From Membranipora membranacea (taxonomy: Eukaryota; Bryozoa; Gymnolaemata; Cheilostomatida; Membraniporidae), in assembly GCA_914767715.1 (NCBI GenBank), contig OU612067.1, forward strand, positions 21,738,162 through 21,802,161: a DNA stretch of 64,000 bases, given 5' to 3'. The notes under the pieces are model-generated. The model made no database searches, was not told the origin of the DNA, and was given only the letters and a program-made list of their open reading frames with translations. A program made the translations under genes and the position numbers. Below are positions 61,055-64,000 of the stretch, piece after piece (within the stretch, counting starts at the first letter, position 1; each line of letters begins with the position of its first letter).

Positions 61055-62790
61055 TATTTGTAATTGGAGGAACTAATCTAAAGAAAACTTCACCCAGTCC
61101 TGCCTCAAAATTGAGTGAGGCTGAAAATCCAGGTTAGGCTCAATAGCAGATTCACCTCTGCTGGGAGTTTGACAGGGCTTGTTATTTATTACAGTATAAA
61201 CATCAGTGAATTGTTATTGTGGTGACCTGTCATATTAATTTTTAACCAGCCCCTATATAAATAAACAAAGGTACTCCCAATTTACCTGCTGCACTTGAGA
61301 TCTGTCTCTTCTCAGCCAACAATAACAAATGTATCAAATCCAACAGGTTCAAGATTTAAGAATATTTGTATCATAGCTCTCAGCCTACGATGGCGAACTA
61401 GTCATGTTACATATAATACCAACAACCTGCATTCTCTGCCAAGGCTATTTATATAGATAATATCTCATGGAACATGAATTCTGTTCCAGATAGGTACAAA
61501 CATTAATTACGTTAATTACTTATTGTGTGATTCAGAAATTATGGCTGTTGCTTTTTTGATTTTTTCCCAATGAAGGTCTAATGTAGCGTCTATTTTCATG
61601 TCTATGTCTAGCTCTTTCTCAGGACAGGTCTACAGTTCAGTATCCAATATAGATGAATAAAAAGATCAAAAAGTCATAGCGTCGCTCTATTTATAACATA
61701 GTTTCCTAGATCATGAATCAGGTTGGCCTGTCTTGACAAGCTTTATTTGGTGGGCATGTCAATACAGACAAGGATCAGCTGGGCATAAATGATGATCGGT
61801 CTCGGAACTTTGATCAAATTCGAATTTTTTCAGTTCTGAGCTTATAGTTTTTAATCCCACCCACTCACTAACTTATACATACAGAACTTATTGAAATCAC
61901 TGAAGTGAAAAGTGAAAAGTTTCTAAATTTATTTTATTTTTCTATTTGTTGCAAATACTTAAAAATATGACAAAAAGATCACAGCAGAATATCAAAGTAA
62001 ATATGTATGTATAGCATTTAATATATCTTTGCAAATAAAGTACATATTGAAAAATTGTGCTCTGTAGATTAACAATAAAAGACAGTTTCTAAAAAACTGT
62101 TGAAAAATAAGGTATTAGTATCTTAAAAAAACTTGGCAGACTGACCAGTCTGTTCTATAACAGAACTTTCGGCAGTTTACTCGCTGTTTGGGGATCCTAC
62201 ACATGCTGGATAGAAGTGTGTCCAGTGTCGGGAAATTCTATCTTGTCAGGATAGCCAGCATGGGCTTGACATAATTATTCCCGATCTCCAACTTGTTCTG
62301 ATGAACGCGTAAGGCTTAACGGCAACCTGCCAGTCGAAAAGTCTGTTTAAATCAAGGCTACCAGCCAGGCATAAAAATGTGTGGTTTATCAACTATACTA
62401 TGATTTTATTGTGTACTAACTATCTAACTAAAACTAACAGAGTTACAAAGATTTAATGTATAAATCAGTAAAAATGATCAGTGCGTTTAGTCTCGTCCGC
62501 TAGCAAGCATGATGTGTCAAGTTGTAAGAGGGAAGAGTGTAAGCTTGCTAAAAATAGTTACAGTCGTAGCATTAATAATGGATTATTATAACAGACAAAA
62601 CATGTGTAGGAATAGAATGTATGATTAGAATGTATGAATAGAATGTGTCCTCAGTGCTTAATATATATAACAGTCAAAGACTGAAATTCCCCACACTCTC
62701 CCACTAGATACAAATTAATTATGTTGGTAAATCGGAGCAAAACGAATTAATTATTTATCTCAAACTTTAAAAAAAGGGGAATTGTAAAAA
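61055..62790. other. intergenic stretch
   Basis: No gene supported. Contains the partial hairpin-family arm at 61724-61743 and AT-rich DNA. Confidence 0.4.
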
Positions 62791-62977
62791 TCAGCTTAAA
62801 CATAGAATGTCTGTCAGCTCGTCGGCAGTTGGGTCGAGAGTAGCGATGTATCGGTGAATTGCTTCATCTGTGTTGGTAGGAGCCAGTGAGTTAGATGCAA
62901 GAGTTAGAGCTGCTGGTTTCACCTGACGGTAGATGTAGAAGTGTTGTTGGCGGCTGGAGGACTGAGATAAGCGTATT
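62791..62977 (-). CDS. terminal exon of an unidentified gene
   Basis: Minus-strand exon after ATACACAG, ending in TGA. The peptide is IRLSQSSSRQQHFYIYRQVK, then PAALTLASNSLAPTNTDEAI and ADELTDILCLS, and appears coding and C-terminal. The next exon upstream would lie beyond the Ty3/Gypsy-like fragment at 63218-64000, outside this window. I do not recognise the family. Confidence 0.4.
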
Positions 62978-63217
62978 CTGTGTATATTCAGTGATAGATA
63001 TGCAATGGTATACAGCATACCTGTGCATAAGTGCAGATTAATACAATAATATAATATTTTGTTTGTCTTTTACATGCGTCCACGCTTTAATAAGTGTTAG
63101 TTTACAACATGTATTTTCTGGGTTCTCTTTATTATTAAAAATCACTACAGGTTAATAATTATCTAATTATAATATTGATGTGTAGCCTAATATATAATCG
63201 GCTAGATATTTTCACAA

Positions 63218-64000
63218 TCACCCAATGCCTGTATCCAGTGCGGTGATTATGTTATTTGTTGTTTCGTCATCTCCTATTGAGACAGATTGGCCTGTGTCAT
63301 CAGGCTTTCCTGTTATTTCTATAAGGTGTTTTATTGGTTTTGTGTCCAGTAAAGCCGGAATAGAATGATTAACCGACTTTGTTGGACAGATAAGTGAATC
63401 ACCTTGACAGAAAACATCGGAGTATTTTGTAAATAAATTTACTATTGCTCCTTTGTGGTCAGCTGATTTCATCCCTTGAGTAGTTGTGCTACAAAGCTCT
63501 TTCATGTGGTTTGGCACTATGCTGTCATAATGGTCACCCAGCTTTGAAGCTATACCCTTGCTTTGTTGTTCAATATTTTCACTTCGGCTCAAAACATCTC
63601 CAATGTTTACTAAATTAAATGCCTGTCCCATTGTATTTTGTGGCTTCATGATGTTGCCTGTTTTGTTGTTTACAAGCTGATCATCTTTTGATAGTGATAT
63701 GATATCAGCAGAAACAGTTCCGGCTCTGGTTTCATCCTCTACTACAATTTTATTCAGCCCACCTGGCTCCCACAGCTTCAATGCCACCAAAACATTTTCT
63801 GGCATTTTATGATTCATTTTAGTTCCTGTTACACCGCACATGCCTCTGGTATTATTACATAACTTTGTATGAATAGCCATCTCAGGTCCTACTGGGGTTA
63901 TTGTATCACGCATAACTTGGATATTGCTTACAAGCAAATCCCCTAATCTGCCAACACATAACAGATTTTTATTATTGATATACAGTGACGCTTTCTTGAA
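63218..64000 (-). mobile_element. Ty3/Gypsy-like LTR retrotransposon pol fragment
   Basis: Open frame of at least 260 codons, open to the window edge at its upstream end. It has the layout of the segment between protease and reverse transcriptase: a beta-rich stretch (VLVALKLWEPGGLNKIVVED) and VSADIISLSKDDQLVNNKTG. The typical pre-RT region follows, with NHMKELCSTT, NLFTKYSDVFCQ and NHSIPALLDTKPIKH. After KPIKH the usual PxR start of RT is not recognisable and the frame ends at 63218, so the element is truncated or rearranged there. Confidence 0.6.

Noticed and set aside
60541-61076. Plus-strand frames of 68 and 131 codons
   Set aside because: Antisense to aldo-keto reductase exons 1 and 2, whose family motifs are clear on the minus strand.

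Overview
This window is AT-rich animal (metazoan) DNA, most likely from a marine invertebrate. Genes are split by short GT-AG introns. Recognisable families are metazoan (NSRP1, copine, THAP9/P-element transposase, aldo-keto reductase). Non-coding sequence is crowded with non-LTR and LTR retrotransposon remains, tRNA-derived SINE-like copies, and many hairpin or inverted-repeat elements with target-site duplications. I cannot name the species. There are no operons, Shine-Dalgarno sites or prokaryotic features.

1-3,160: minus-strand non-LTR (LINE) retrotransposon remnant, then an ~840-bp foldback element. 3,160-17,301 (minus strand): the standout feature, a leucine-rich-repeat gene made of 44 tandem, nearly identical, symmetric phase-2 exons. 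Nearly all are 141 nt (47 codons, two LRRs), separated by ~150-bp near-identical introns. An N-terminal exon at 17,082-17,301 splices to them in phase. All 44 exons are open and keep splice sites. Variation falls mainly on residues predicted to line the concave LRR face. The array shows nested higher-order duplications.

17.3-22.7 kb: intergenic DNA with a foldback MITE (19,711-20,363, 8-bp target duplication) and a 40-bp-TIR element. 22,720-26,922 (plus): a five-exon THAP/P-element-like transposase gene with DDE residues recognisable but two frame breaks and a degraded zinc site. 27-36.7 kb: repeats, a tRNA-like pseudogene, an acidic exon, a U2-snRNA-like 5' segment, hairpin MITEs, SINEs, a 1,228-bp TIR element inside a duplicated block, and degenerate tandem exon-like units.

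36,773-42,865 (minus): NSRP1 (nuclear speckle splicing regulator), nearly complete, with an in-frame TAA in the most N-terminal exon found. 45,300-53,815 (plus, divergent from NSRP1): a fragmentary copine locus whose C2B/vWA-start exons are tandemly duplicated. 54,949-56,504 (plus): an unrecognised three-exon 3' gene end. 58,008-58,191 (plus): an unidentified terminal exon. 58,936-61,054 (minus): a decaying aldo-keto reductase. 62,791-62,977 (minus): an unidentified terminal exon. 63,218-64,000 (minus): a Ty3/Gypsy-like pol fragment running off the window.

The most novel candidates are the LRR exon array, a germline cassette array suited to diversification by splicing or unequal recombination, and a family of 48-57-bp G-rich insertions with 6-bp target duplications and a direct empty-site comparison. 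Several genes carry single-base frame breaks, so consensus error versus true pseudogenisation should be settled with reads or transcripts.
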